From Sphingomonas canadensis (GTDB lineage: Bacteria; Pseudomonadota; Alphaproteobacteria; Sphingomonadales; Sphingomonadaceae), in contig NZ_JAPDRA010000001.1 of the NCBI RefSeq assembly GCF_026013525.1, positions 558,001 to 622,000 of the forward strand: a DNA stretch of 64,000 bases, read 5' to 3'. Positions 8,017-16,209 of the stretch are shown piece after piece. The notes beneath the pieces are model-generated. The model was not told the DNA's origin, did not search any database, and saw only the letters and a list, made by a program, of their open reading frames with translations. How positions within the stretch are numbered: the stretch's first letter is position 1; every line of letters starts with the position of its first letter. The translations under genes were made by a program, and so were the position numbers.

Positions 8017-8300
8017 ATCGCGAGCTGCTGGCCGATCGCGGGGATGATCACATTGCCCAGGATTGCGATCAGGATCAGCACGACCAGCGGCGAAAGATCG
8101 AGCGGCCCGAAATCGGGCATGATCCGGCGGATCGGAGCATAGAGCGGCTCGGTCAGCCGCGCGAGGCCGAACCACAGGCCGCGCACCGTATCATTGTAGA
8201 GGCTGATCACGTTGAACGCGAGCAGCCACGAAAGGATCGCCTGCCCGACGATGATCCACCACAGCACGTTGAGAAGTATCTGGATGATCTCAAGTAGCAC
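8013..8300 (-). CDS. YggT-family membrane protein
   Basis: The protein has 95 residues with two YggT-type hydrophobic segments: L-L-E-I-I-Q-I-L-L-N-V-L-W-W-I-I-V, and L-D-L-S-P-L-V-V-L-I-L-I-A-I-L-G-N after the L-T-E-P-L-Y-A-P-I-R-R-I-M-P loop, a strong family marker. I start it at GTG 8300, with an upstream AACAGG; TTG at 8306 is an alternative. YggT proteins have been linked to osmotic or ion tolerance and to membrane organisation, without a settled mechanism. It is the first gene of the yggT-DUF167-folD unit and lies 112 bases downstream of argB. Confidence 0.87.
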   Translation of the reverse strand: MLLEIIQILLNVLWWIIVGQAILSWLLAFNVISLYNDTVRGLWFGLARLTEPLYAPIRRIMPDFGPLDLSPLVVLILIAILGNVIIPAIGQQLAI

Positions 8301-8412
8301 GCCCAAAACCTGTTCTCCGCGCAGGACCCGTGGCGCTGCGATAGCAGCGCGCCCCGGCAAGTGCCAGCGGGGACAAGCCCGCCGTGCGTGGCCGGGGAGT
8401 CGGCGGACGGCG

Positions 8413-9312
8413 TCAGCGGTGGACCAGCGTGCCCGCGCCGCCGCGGGTGAAGATCTCCAGCAGCGTGACGTGCGGCACGCGGCCGTCCAGGATCACGGCG
8501 GCGTCCACGCCCTGCGCCACCGCGCTGACGCAGGTGTCCACCTTGGGGATCATGCCGCCGGAAATGGTGCCGTCCGCCTTCAGCTCGGCGATCCGCTTGG
8601 GGTCCAGGTCGGTCAGAAGCCCGCCCTGCTTGTCGAGCACGCCCGCCACGTCGGTGAGTAGGAAGAAGCGCGCCGCGCCGCATGCCGCGGCTATCGCGCC
8701 GGCCATGGTGTCGGCGTTGATGTTATAGGTGTGGCCGTCGCTGCCGTTGGCCACCGGCGCCACCACCGGGATGAAGCCCTGGCGCGAAAGATCGAACAGC
8801 AGCGTCGGGTCCACGCCCACCGGCTCGCCTACGAAGCCCAGGTCGACATGGCGTTCGATCCCCGAATTGGGATCGGGCTCGCGTCCCGTCACCTTGCGCG
8901 CGGTGACCAGGTTGGCGTCCTTGCCGGAGATGCCCACCGCCTTGCCGCCGGCCTGGGCGATCCAGCCCACGATCTCTTTGTTGATCGATCCGGCCAGCAC
9001 CATCTCGGCGATCTGCGCGGTTTCGGCGTCGGTGACGCGCAGCCCGCCGACGAACTTGGATTCGACGCCCAGCCGCTTCAGCATCGCGCCGATCTGCGGC
9101 CCGCCGCCGTGAACGACGATCGGGTTGATGCCCACCGCTTTCAGCAGCACCACATCCTCGGCGAAATCGCGCGCCAGCTCCGGATCGCCCATCGCATGGC
9201 CGCCGTATTTCACGACGAAGGTCGCCCCGGCGTAGCGCTGCATATAGGGCAGCGCCTCGGTAAGCGTCTCGGCCTTGGCGAGCGTCGCCGGATCGGGTGC
9301 ATGGTTGGTCAT
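8413..9312 (-). CDS. argB: Acetylglutamate kinase
   Basis: ArgB phosphorylates N-acetyl-L-glutamate with ATP in the second step of arginine biosynthesis, in the cytoplasm. The 299 residues show the amino-acid-kinase motifs [10 protein letters not shown] near residue 34, [11 protein letters not shown] for the substrate amide and phosphate, N-I-N-A-D-T-M-A-G, and [10 protein letters not shown] near the C-terminus. The ATG at 9312 (M-T-N-H-A-P-D) gives the usual N-terminus; an in-frame extension to 9348 is not conserved. No other arg gene is nearby. Confidence 0.96.
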   Translation of the reverse strand: MTNHAPDPATLAKAETLTEALPYMQRYAGATFVVKYGGHAMGDPELARDFAEDVVLLKAVGINPIVVHGGGPQIGAMLKRLGVESKFVGGLRVTDAETAQIAEMVLAGSINKEIVGWIAQAGGKAVGISGKDANLVTARKVTGREPDPNSGIERHVDLGFVGEPVGVDPTLLFDLSRQGFIPVVAPVANGSDGHTYNINADTMAGAIAAACGAARFFLLTDVAGVLDKQGGLLTDLDPKRIAELKADGTISGGMIPKVDTCVSAVAQGVDAAVILDGRVPHVTLLEIFTRGGAGTLVHR

Positions 9313-9378
9313 GCGCGCGCCCTTAGGGCAAGCTTGCCGCGAACCCAACGATTCTTTGGGCGGTTTCCTCGCGGCGCC

Positions 9379-10065
9379 TCAGTCCGCAGGGGCGCCGTCC
9401 AGGCGGCGGCCCAGCGCGACGAAGAGGTAGATCAGCACCGGCACCAGCACCAGCGAAAGCACCACCTTCGACAGCATCTGCCCCACCAGCAGCGGGGCGA
9501 TGGGGAATTCGCCATAGAAGGCGAGCGTGACGAAGATCAGCGTGTCCACCACCTGGCTCAGCACGCCGGCCACGCCCGCGCGCAGCCACAGCAGCTTCGC
9601 CCCCTCGCGCCCTTTCAGCGCGCTGAAGATGGTGACGTTCAGCGTCTGCGACAGGCCATAGGCGACGATGCCCGCGCCCCAGATGCGCCAGGTGGTCCCC
9701 AGGATGAGCTGGATGGCGTCGCGATACTCCGGCATCATCTTGGGCGAGGGCGGCAGCGCCCACACCAGCCACGACAGCAGCATCGAAACGATCAGCGGTA
9801 CGAAGCCGATCTGCACCAGCCGGCTGGCGGCCACGCGCCCGTGCAGCTCCGCCACCGCGCTGGACACCGCGACGAGCAGCAGGAAGGCGAAGATCCCCGC
9901 CTCCACCGCCAGCGGCCCGACGCCCGCCCAGTTGCCGATCTCCGATACCGGCCCCAGTGCGACCTGTTTGTTGCCGAGCACCCCGGCGATGCAGACCATG
10001 CCGCCATAGAAGATCGAAAGGGCGAACAGCGATCGTGTGATCGCGGGCGGGGGCGTGTCGGTCAT
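9379..10065 (-). CDS. Queuosine-precursor transporter (YhhQ/VUT family)
   Basis: The 228-residue protein has about six membrane helices. The conserved N-terminus is S-I-F-Y-G-G-M-V-C-I-A-G-V-L-G-N-K-Q-V. Other family features are S-S-A-V-A-E-L-H-G, the Y-G-L-S-Q-T-L-N-V helix and V-D-T-L-I-F-V-T-L-A-F-Y-G. YhhQ in E. coli imports the queuosine precursor preQ0/preQ1, and this COG1738 group is assigned the same role. The ATG at 10065 (M-T-D-T-P-P-P) directly precedes the conserved region. No que genes are visible in the window. Confidence 0.85.
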   Translation of the reverse strand: MTDTPPPAITRSLFALSIFYGGMVCIAGVLGNKQVALGPVSEIGNWAGVGPLAVEAGIFAFLLLVAVSSAVAELHGRVAASRLVQIGFVPLIVSMLLSWLVWALPPSPKMMPEYRDAIQLILGTTWRIWGAGIVAYGLSQTLNVTIFSALKGREGAKLLWLRAGVAGVLSQVVDTLIFVTLAFYGEFPIAPLLVGQMLSKVVLSLVLVPVLIYLFVALGRRLDGAPAD

Positions 10066-10181
10066 CGCGGGGAGGCTAGCGCGATTCTCGCCCTCGTAAA
10101 GCCCTTGCGGCGGGCCGGGCTTGCGTTGCCCCGCGCGGCACGCCAAGCTTGACGATCCAGACTGGGACCGGGGGCAAGTCT

Positions 10182-11495
10182 TTGGCGCAATTTCCGATCG
10201 GCATCATCGGCATCGCAGCGATCCTGGCGATCGCGTTCCTGCTTTCCAGCAACCGGCGGGCGATCCGCATCCGCGTGGTTTCCGCGGCGCTGGCGTTGCA
10301 GGTGGCGATGGCGGTGCTGGTGCTGCGCACGCCCTGGGGCCAGCAGGCGATCCGGGCGCTGTCGGACGGCGTATCCGCGCTGCTCGGCTATGCCGCCGCG
10401 GGCACCGGGCTGATCTTCGGCCCGCTCGCCACCGATCCGAAGTTCGGCACCGCCTTCGCCATCTCGGCGCTGCCGGTGATCATATTCTTCGCCGCGCTGG
10501 TGGCGGTACTCTATCACATCGGGCTGATGCAGCTCATCATCCGCTGGGTGGGCGGCGCGATCGAGAAGCTTACCGGCGTCACCAAGGTGGAGAGCCTGTG
10601 CGCGGCCGCCAACATCTTCGTCGGCCAGAGTGAATCGCCGCTGGTGATCCGGCCCTATCTCGCCCGCCTGCCCGCGCCGCAGATCTTCGCGGTGATGAGC
10701 GTGGGCATGGCCGGCGTGGCCGGCACGATCCTGGCCGCCTATGCCAATCTGCTGGGGCCGGATTATCTGCCCCACCTGCTGGCGGCGTCGTTCATGGCGG
10801 CGCCGGGCGGCCTGCTGATGGCCAAGCTGATGATGCCCGACGAGCCCGCGGGCGACGGCGAGCTGCCGCTGGGCGACGATACCGAGGAAGAGGCGATCCG
10901 CGCCGCCGAGCATGACGTGGAGGAAGAGCGCGCCGCCAACCTGATCATGGCCGCCTCCAACGGCGCGCTGACGGGCGTGAAGATCGCGGTGGCGGTGGGC
11001 GCGATGGTGCTTGCCTTCGTCTCGCTCGTGGCGCTGGCCAACGGACTGCTCGGCGGGGCCGGGCGCGGCATCGCTTCGCTGGCAGCGGCGGTCAGCCCGG
11101 ATGCGGGGGCCTGGGCGCAGGCGTGGCTGGGCGATCTCAGCTTCCAGAAGATCGTCGGCGCGCTGTTCGCCCCGGTGATGTGGCTGGTGGGCGTGCCCTG
11201 GGCCGATGCCACCGCGGCGGGCGGGCTGTTCGGCACAAAGGTGGTGCTCAACGAATTCGTGGCCTTCATCGATCTGGGCGGCATGACCGAGCTGGCGCCG
11301 CGCACCAAGGCGATCGTCACCTTCGCGCTGTGCGGCTTCGCCAATTTCAGCTCGATCGCGATCCAGATGGCCTCGACGGGCAGCCTGGCGCCCAACCAGC
11401 GGCCGACGATCGCGAAGCTGGGCATCCGCGCGCTGATCGCGGGCAGCCTGGCCAATCTGCTCAGCGCCGCGCTGGCGGGGATGCTGCTGCCTTGA
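10182..11495 (+). CDS. Concentrative nucleoside transporter (CNT/NupC family)
   Basis: CNT proteins carry nucleosides into the cell with H+ or Na+. The roughly 437-residue protein shows the family blocks: N-terminal helices, the gate domain, [18 protein letters not shown], and the signature [12 protein letters not shown] followed by [12 protein letters not shown]. An acidic loop (residues about 220-250, E/D-rich) separates the halves. No ATG precedes the first helix. I chose TTG at 10182 because GGGGGCAAG lies upstream of it; TTG at 10149 is an alternative with no visible ribosome-binding site. It is divergent from the queuosine transporter gene. Confidence 0.9.
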   Translation: MAQFPIGIIGIAAILAIAFLLSSNRRAIRIRVVSAALALQVAMAVLVLRTPWGQQAIRALSDGVSALLGYAAAGTGLIFGPLATDPKFGTAFAISALPVIIFFAALVAVLYHIGLMQLIIRWVGGAIEKLTGVTKVESLCAAANIFVGQSESPLVIRPYLARLPAPQIFAVMSVGMAGVAGTILAAYANLLGPDYLPHLLAASFMAAPGGLLMAKLMMPDEPAGDGELPLGDDTEEEAIRAAEHDVEEERAANLIMAASNGALTGVKIAVAVGAMVLAFVSLVALANGLLGGAGRGIASLAAAVSPDAGAWAQAWLGDLSFQKIVGALFAPVMWLVGVPWADATAAGGLFGTKVVLNEFVAFIDLGGMTELAPRTKAIVTFALCGFANFSSIAIQMASTGSLAPNQRPTIAKLGIRALIAGSLANLLSAALAGMLLP

Positions 11496-11566
11496 GGCCT
11501 GCTTCCGGGCGTTGAACGCGCGGCAGTGCCGTGCGTTTGATGCCGCATCGAAACCATGGGACGAAG

Positions 11567-12697
11567 ATGATGACGCTTGCGATCCGCAGCCTGTTGAGCG
11601 CCGCCGCCCTGCTGGCGGCATGCAGCCCCGGAACGGGCGCCTCGGCGGGCAAGTCCACCCCGCAATCCGCCCCCGGCCAGCCGTTCGCGGTGGCGGAGGT
11701 AGCGCGGTTCGATTCGCCCTGGGCGATGACCTTCCTGCCCGACGGGCGGTTGCTGGTGACCGAGAAGAAGGGCCGGCTGTTGCTCGTTTCGGCCGACGGA
11801 AAGGCGCAGACGGCGGTGGCGGGCACGCCCGCCGTCTCGCCGGACGGGCAGGGCGGGCTGATGGATGTCGTGCTCCACCCCGGCTTCGCGCAGAACCGGC
11901 GTGTCTACCTCAGCTTCTCGGAGAAGGGGGCGGACGGGCTGAAGGGCGTCGCGCTCGCCCGCGCCACGCTGGTCGATGGCGCAGCGCCGCGGCTCGACGG
12001 GTTCGAGGTGATCTTCCGCGCCACGCCCTATGTCGCGGGCGACGGCCATTTCTCCGGCCGGATCGCCTTTTCGCCGGACGGGCACCTGTTCTTCACCAAC
12101 GGCGAGCGGCAGAAGTTCGATCCGGCGCAGGATCCCAAGGCGACGCTGGGCAAGGTGCTGCGCCTGAACGACGATGGAACCCCGGCGGCGGGCAATCCGC
12201 TGGCCGCGCAGGGCTTCCATCCGGCGGTCTGGTCCTATGGGCACCGCAACCTGCTCGGCCTCGCCTTCGATGCGGCCGGCAACCTGTGGGAGCAGGAGAT
12301 GGGGCCGAAGGGCGGGGACGAGGTGAACCTGATCCTGCCGGGCCGCAACTATGGCTATCCCAAGGTTTCGAACGGCGATCACTATGACGGCAAGCCGATC
12401 CCCGATCACGCCCCGGGCGACGGGTTCGAGGCGCCCAAGGTCTGGTGGAACCCGTCGATCTCGCCGGGCGGGCTGATGGTCTATTCGGGCAAGCTGTGGC
12501 CACAGTGGAAGGGCGACCTGTTCATCGGGGGCCTGTCCAGCATGGCGCTGCTGCGCGTCGACGTGAACGGCGCCGATGCCGCCAAGGGCGACCAATGGGA
12601 CATGAAGGCGCGCATCCGCGAGGTGGAGGAGGGGCCGGACGGCGCGATCTGGCTGCTCCAGGACGAAGGCGGGCTGCTGCGGCTCACCCCTGCGTAA
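11567..12697 (+). CDS. PQQ-dependent aldose sugar dehydrogenase, lipoprotein
   Basis: The protein has 376 residues and a lipoprotein signal (hydrophobic helix ending L-L-A-A-C, the Cys near residue 19), so it should be anchored in the periplasm. It belongs to the soluble glucose dehydrogenase/YliI beta-propeller family: S-P-W-A-M-T-F-L-P-D-G, G-D-G-H-F-S-G-R-I-A-F-S-P-D-G-H, W-S-Y-G-H-R-N-L-L-G-L-A and R-N-Y-G-Y-P. The conserved His residues are those used for PQQ-dependent oxidation of the sugar C1 hydroxyl. GGGACGAAG precedes the paired ATGs at 11567/11570. No PQQ synthesis genes are seen. The 3' end overlaps the convergent TPR gene by 14 bases. Confidence 0.9.
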   Translation: MMTLAIRSLLSAAALLAACSPGTGASAGKSTPQSAPGQPFAVAEVARFDSPWAMTFLPDGRLLVTEKKGRLLLVSADGKAQTAVAGTPAVSPDGQGGLMDVVLHPGFAQNRRVYLSFSEKGADGLKGVALARATLVDGAAPRLDGFEVIFRATPYVAGDGHFSGRIAFSPDGHLFFTNGERQKFDPAQDPKATLGKVLRLNDDGTPAAGNPLAAQGFHPAVWSYGHRNLLGLAFDAAGNLWEQEMGPKGGDEVNLILPGRNYGYPKVSNGDHYDGKPIPDHAPGDGFEAPKVWWNPSISPGGLMVYSGKLWPQWKGDLFIGGLSSMALLRVDVNGADAAKGDQWDMKARIREVEEGPDGAIWLLQDEGGLLRLTPA

Positions 12698-13097
12698 GCG
12701 CGGCCAGCCGCGTCTCCGCCTCGGCCACGCCCGGGTTCACGCCCAGCGCGGCATAGCGATCGCGAACCTCCGCCCACAGCCGGCGGGCGGCGTCGGCGTC
12801 GCCCATCCGTTCGGCGTTGCAGGCGCCTGCCCGGTAGGCGTTGGCCGCATCGAGCGCCGGGCCGGATAGGGCGTAAAACGCCAGCACCTCGGCATAGAGC
12901 GGGGCCGCCGCCGCAGGATCGCCGCCATCGGCCAGCAGGTCGGCCAGGTGTCTGCGGGCATGCGCCTGCCGCCCGGCATCCCCGGCGGATGCGAATGCGT
13001 CCGCGGCTTCCTGTTGCAGCGCCAGGGCATCGGCGGCTCGGCCCTCGCGGCGGGCCTGTTGCGCGCGCGCATGGAGGGTGCGGCCGTCGTCCATCAT
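12684..13097 (-). CDS. Small TPR-like repeat protein
   Basis: The 137 residues are almost entirely Ala-rich helices in three to four tetratricopeptide-like units, for example A-D-A-L-A-L-Q-Q-E-A-A-D-A-F near 23-36, A-A-A-A-P-L-Y-A-E-V-L-A-F-Y and A-A-R-R-L-W-A-E-V-R-D-R-Y. No signal peptide is present. TPR proteins bind partner proteins and the partner here is unknown. It overlaps the convergent sugar dehydrogenase gene and lies 46 bases downstream of the two thioesterases on the same strand. Confidence 0.75.
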   Translation of the reverse strand: MMDDGRTLHARAQQARREGRAADALALQQEAADAFASAGDAGRQAHARRHLADLLADGGDPAAAAPLYAEVLAFYALSGPALDAANAYRAGACNAERMGDADAARRLWAEVRDRYAALGVNPGVAEAETRLAALTQG

Positions 13098-13143
13098 GCC
13101 AGTCTGGCGCCGCCCTGCGCGGCCCGCAACCCGCGCACGGCGA

Positions 13144-13524
13144 TCAGCGCAGGATCAGATAGTTCATCCGCGCCGCCGCGATCGGCCGCGCCTCGTCGTC
13201 CTGCCAGGCGATCGCCTCCACATTGGCGATGCGGTTGCCCAGCCGCGTCACCGATCCGCGCGCGCGCGTCGTCTTGTCGCGGCCGCCGCGCATATAGTCG
13301 ACGGTAACGTTCACCGGCTTGACGCGGCATTCGCCGCCCTCGCCCTCCAGCATCTGGTTGAGCGCGCCGATCGCCGCCATCTCCAGCAGCCCGCCCAGCG
13401 CGCCGCCGTGCAGGAAGCCCGGCCGTCCCAGCACCTCGTTGCCGAAGGGCATGACGAGTACCGGCGCTTCCGGCCCGGGCTCGACCGAAAGGCCCAGCGC
13501 CTCGGCATAGGGGGGCAGCTTCAT
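13144..13524 (-). CDS. PaaI-type hotdog thioesterase (second of a tandem pair)
   Basis: This 126-residue single hotdog domain has F-L-H-G-G-A-L-G-G-L-L-E-M-A-A, the PaaI/4HBT motif in which the His-Gly-Gly and a downstream acidic residue position the thioester. It ends with strands A-R-A-R-G-S-V-T-R-L-G-N-R-I-A and M-N-Y-L-I-L-R. Such enzymes hydrolyse acyl-CoA or aryl-CoA thioesters in the cytoplasm; the acyl group is not predictable. The ATG overlaps the upstream thioesterase stop by four bases, so the two probably form a hetero-oligomer or act on related substrates. Confidence 0.88.
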   Translation of the reverse strand: MKLPPYAEALGLSVEPGPEAPVLVMPFGNEVLGRPGFLHGGALGGLLEMAAIGALNQMLEGEGGECRVKPVNVTVDYMRGGRDKTTRARGSVTRLGNRIANVEAIAWQDDEARPIAAARMNYLILR

Positions 13525-13973
13525 CGATAGCCCTCCGGCGCCATGAAGGTGCCCGCGACATGCGCGATCGGATCCGCGGGATCGCCATCGTGCGCCTGGC
13601 CGCGCACGAACGCGATCGAACGGGTGATGCGATAGCATTCGCCGCGGCCGATCACGCTGCGCCCCGCCGTCGCCGGGCGCAGATAGTCGATCCGCAGGTC
13701 CAGCGTGGCATGGGGATGGAAGCTGCTCAGGCGCAGCCACACGCCCACGCTGGTCGCCATGTCCATCAGCGCCAGGATCGGGCCGGATGCGAGTACGCCG
13801 CGCTCCACATCGCCGATCAGGCGCGGGTCATAGGGAAGTTCCAGCTCGGCCCAGTCCGGCCCATGATCGCGATAGCCGATGCCGAGCAGGCCGCCATGGC
13901 CCGCTGCTCTTGCCGCGAAGAAGCGCGTGGGATCGAACGGCCAGGAACGCGGCGGATCGGTGACTGCGGACAT
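13521..13973 (-). CDS. PaaI-type hotdog thioesterase (first of a tandem pair)
   Basis: The protein is 150 residues. After an N-terminal extension with F-D-P-T-R-F-F come the hotdog strands A-E-L-E-L-P-Y, then V-L-A-S-G-P-I-L-A-L-M-D-M-A-T-S-V, the PaaI central helix. The His-Gly-Gly of the downstream partner is replaced here by A-S-G. Strands A-T-L-D-L-R-I-D-Y-L-R-P follow. Start ATG 13973 (M-S-A-V-T-D) is preferred over a longer frame opening at 14009. It is divergent from the 14136 peptide gene across about 160 bases that contain both promoters. Confidence 0.87.
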   Translation of the reverse strand: MSAVTDPPRSWPFDPTRFFAARAAGHGGLLGIGYRDHGPDWAELELPYDPRLIGDVERGVLASGPILALMDMATSVGVWLRLSSFHPHATLDLRIDYLRPATAGRSVIGRGECYRITRSIAFVRGQAHDGDPADPIAHVAGTFMAPEGYR

Positions 13974-14135
13974 GTCCGGCGCACTAGGGGTTGCCGCGGC
14001 TTCCCGCAACGGCTGTTCGCCGCCGCGGATCGATGCGTGCGGTTACAGGGAATTAACTTGGTCCGCCGCGCCCGCTCCCTAGCCTTTGCACGGTCGCGGG
14101 CCGCCTTGCCGCCCGCGGGGCAAAGGGGGATGGAC

Positions 14136-14288
14136 ATGGGGCTGGTTCAAATCGACGTGGGCGAGATCGCCGAGCTGGGGACTCAGGTGGCGATGCACGG
14201 CGCGGTGCGCGCGGGCGAGATGATGGTGGACGAGGTGTTCGATCTGGTTGTCGGCATCGTCGCGCTCGTCATCGAGATCACGGGCTAA
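14136..14288 (+). CDS. Small acidic/hydrophobic peptide, possible precursor peptide
   Basis: AAAGGGGG at 14123-14130 is followed by ATGs at 14130 and 14136. The second has ideal spacing and gives 50 residues. The N-terminal half is M-G-L-V-Q-I-D-V-G-E-I-A-E-L-G-T; the C-terminal half is a hydrophobic stretch, V-F-D-L-V-V-G-I-V-A-L-V-I-E-I-T-G, closed by Gly. There is no Cys and no cleavable signal peptide. It heads a same-strand cluster with two paralogous proteins (14299, 15246) and a winged-helix regulator (16210). The strong ribosome-binding site and the position 10 bases before the next gene argue that it is real. Function is unknown; a modified or membrane-active peptide is my inference only. 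Confidence 0.6.
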   Translation: MGLVQIDVGEIAELGTQVAMHGAVRAGEMMVDEVFDLVVGIVALVIEITG

Positions 14289-14298
14289 CCCGGCCGGC

Positions 14299-15258
14299 AT
14301 GCCGGCGGCCCCGCCTGATGCCGTGCGCGCGGCGATGCACGGCGCGCGGGCGCCCGCCCAGGCCGCGGCACAGCGCTGGCGGATGGCCGCCGAATATCGC
14401 GCGCTGGAAGCTGCGTTCGCCGACTGCCGCACTGACGCGGCCGAGCCCGCGGCAGACCGGGCGGCGCGGCTGCTGGAGGATGGCGGCTGGGCCGCTGCGC
14501 TGCTCGCCCCGCTCGTCGCGGCATTGACGGCGGATCCCTTTTTCGAGCCGCCCTTCCGGATCAGCCGGGACCGGATGCGCACCGCCGCCGTGCTGTTCGA
14601 GAGCCCGGCGGCGGTGCTGACCGCCAGCGTTCTCGATGCCGCCGAACTGGCGGCCATGGTGCCGTCGGCTACCTTCGTTTTCCCCGGCATGGTCAGCGTC
14701 ACCCGCTATGTGCGCGCGGGCGGAGCGGTGTTGCGCCGCTGGCGGACCGATCCCATCACGCCGGGCTTTCACGCTGCAGCCGCGCGGCCCGCGGTTTCGC
14801 TGGCCCCGCTCGCGTTGGCCGATGGCGATGTCCAGCGGGTCGATGGCCGCACGCATGCGCAGCTCCTCTCGGGTGCCACGGCCGATGTCGTCACGCTGGT
14901 GTTCACGATCCGATCCGGCGCGGCGCCGCTGATGCGCGAGCATCGCGTGGCGGACGGCATGCTCGCGCGCGTCGCCAGCGCCGACGATCGCCCCTCCCGC
15001 GCGGAGATGCTGCTCGCCTATCTGCGGCTCGAAGGGCGCGCCGACGCGGGCGCGCAGTTCGCTGAAGCCTCGCACGATCCTGCTTTCCAGCTCCGCTGGG
15101 CGGCGATCCGCGAGTGGCTCTCGCTCGATGCGCGCGCGGCGCTGCCCCGGCTGGAGGAGATGGCCGCGGAGGACCCCAATGGTGAGATCCGCGCCGCCGC
15201 CGCCACCACGCTGCCCCGCGTGCGCCGCCGGATCGCGGAGGCGGAATGCCGCGGCTGA
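14299..15258 (+). CDS. Unknown protein A: degenerate cupin-like core plus helical repeats
   Basis: The protein is 319 residues. An Ala-rich helical N-terminus (1-80) is followed by a strand-rich segment (about 95-225: F-V-F-P-G-M-V-S-V-T-R-Y-V, S-L-A-P-L-A-L-A-D-G-D-V, G-R-T-H-A-Q-L-L-S-G). A C-terminal HEAT-like helical region (A-F-Q-L-R-W-A-A-I-R-E-W-L-S-L-D and G-E-I-R-A-A-A-A-T-T-L) closes it. The order of blocks matches the next gene's product, but the H-x-H metal motif of that protein is missing here, so this copy may be non-catalytic. The stop overlaps the next ATG region by 13 bases. I do not recognise the family. Confidence 0.72.
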   Translation: MPAAPPDAVRAAMHGARAPAQAAAQRWRMAAEYRALEAAFADCRTDAAEPAADRAARLLEDGGWAAALLAPLVAALTADPFFEPPFRISRDRMRTAAVLFESPAAVLTASVLDAAELAAMVPSATFVFPGMVSVTRYVRAGGAVLRRWRTDPITPGFHAAAARPAVSLAPLALADGDVQRVDGRTHAQLLSGATADVVTLVFTIRSGAAPLMREHRVADGMLARVASADDRPSRAEMLLAYLRLEGRADAGAQFAEASHDPAFQLRWAAIREWLSLDARAALPRLEEMAAEDPNGEIRAAAATTLPRVRRRIAEAECRG

Positions 15259-16160
15259 TCGATCCGGGGGAGGGCGATGCCATCGGCCTCGACGAGCTTG
15301 CCGAGGCGCTCGACGCCGATCCGGTGGACGTGCGCGACGAGGATGACTTCGCCGCGCAGGGGCCTCTGCTCGCCCGGCTTGGGCGCAACCGCACCTTCCT
15401 GGCGGACCTCGCGATCGCGGAGCTGAAGACGCGCTGTTCGGGCCAGTCGCGCGCCAATGCCTATGGCCCCCAGGTGTTCCTGCTGCGCCCGCCCAACGGC
15501 CGCTATGTGCTGCGCGCCAATTTCTGGCCCGCCCGCGCCGATCCGGTGGTGCGCGCCAGCGGCACGGCGGCGTTCTTCTACGATATGCCGCACGACCATA
15601 ATTTCCCGTTCCTGACCTATGGCTATGCCGGCCCCGGCTATTGGAGCGACTATTACGAATATGACGCGGCGCCGCTGGCCGGGGTGCCGGGCGAGCCGGC
15701 CGGGCTGCGCTTCGTCGAGCGTTCACGGCTCGAGCCCGGGCGGCTGATGCTCTACCGGATGCGCCGTGACGTGCATGTCCAGCACCCGCCTGACAGCTTT
15801 TCGGTATCGCTCAACATCCTGGGCGCCGATCCGCTCCAGCCCTGGCTCGAACAATATCGCTTCGATGTGGAGCGCGGCGCGATCGCCGAGGGGCTGACCT
15901 GTACCGGGGCGGAGGCGCTGGTGGCGATCGCGGTGCATTTCGGCGGCAACGGCATCGATCTGGCCGATCACCTGATGCGCAGCCATCCGTGCGATCGGAT
16001 GCGGGTGACGGCGATGGCCGGGCTGGCGTCGGCAGCGCCTTCGCGCGATGCGGCGCACGATCTGCTCGCCCGCGCGGCGGGATCGCCCAGCGCACATGTG
16101 GCCGGGCATGCGCGACGGCGGTTGGCGATGCTCGCCGATTTGGCGCAATCGAATCCATAA
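15246..16160 (+). CDS. Unknown protein B: cupin-like putative metalloprotein with helical-repeat tail
   Basis: The protein has 304 residues. Residues 113-122 read D-M-P-H-D-H-N-F-P-F, with Glu138 in Y-Y-E-Y-D; a second block L-E-P-G-R-L-M-L-Y-R at 162-171 leads to H177 and H180 in D-V-H-V-Q-H-P-P. H-x-H, a downstream Glu, and P-G followed by His is the cupin two-motif arrangement for a mononuclear metal, suggesting an Fe(II)-type oxygenase or related enzyme. The C-terminal 90 residues are HEAT-like helices. Order and spacing parallel the upstream gene, indicating a tandem duplication. It overlaps that gene by 13 bases; the regulator gene begins 49 bases after its stop. The substrate is unknown; the adjacent peptide is a tempting candidate. 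Confidence 0.75.
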   Translation: MPRLIDPGEGDAIGLDELAEALDADPVDVRDEDDFAAQGPLLARLGRNRTFLADLAIAELKTRCSGQSRANAYGPQVFLLRPPNGRYVLRANFWPARADPVVRASGTAAFFYDMPHDHNFPFLTYGYAGPGYWSDYYEYDAAPLAGVPGEPAGLRFVERSRLEPGRLMLYRMRRDVHVQHPPDSFSVSLNILGADPLQPWLEQYRFDVERGAIAEGLTCTGAEALVAIAVHFGGNGIDLADHLMRSHPCDRMRVTAMAGLASAAPSRDAAHDLLARAAGSPSAHVAGHARRRLAMLADLAQSNP

Positions 16161-16209
16161 CGGAGCGGTCTTGCGCCGCTGCCCCGGAAGCAGACGTTAG
16201 CGTGGTCGC

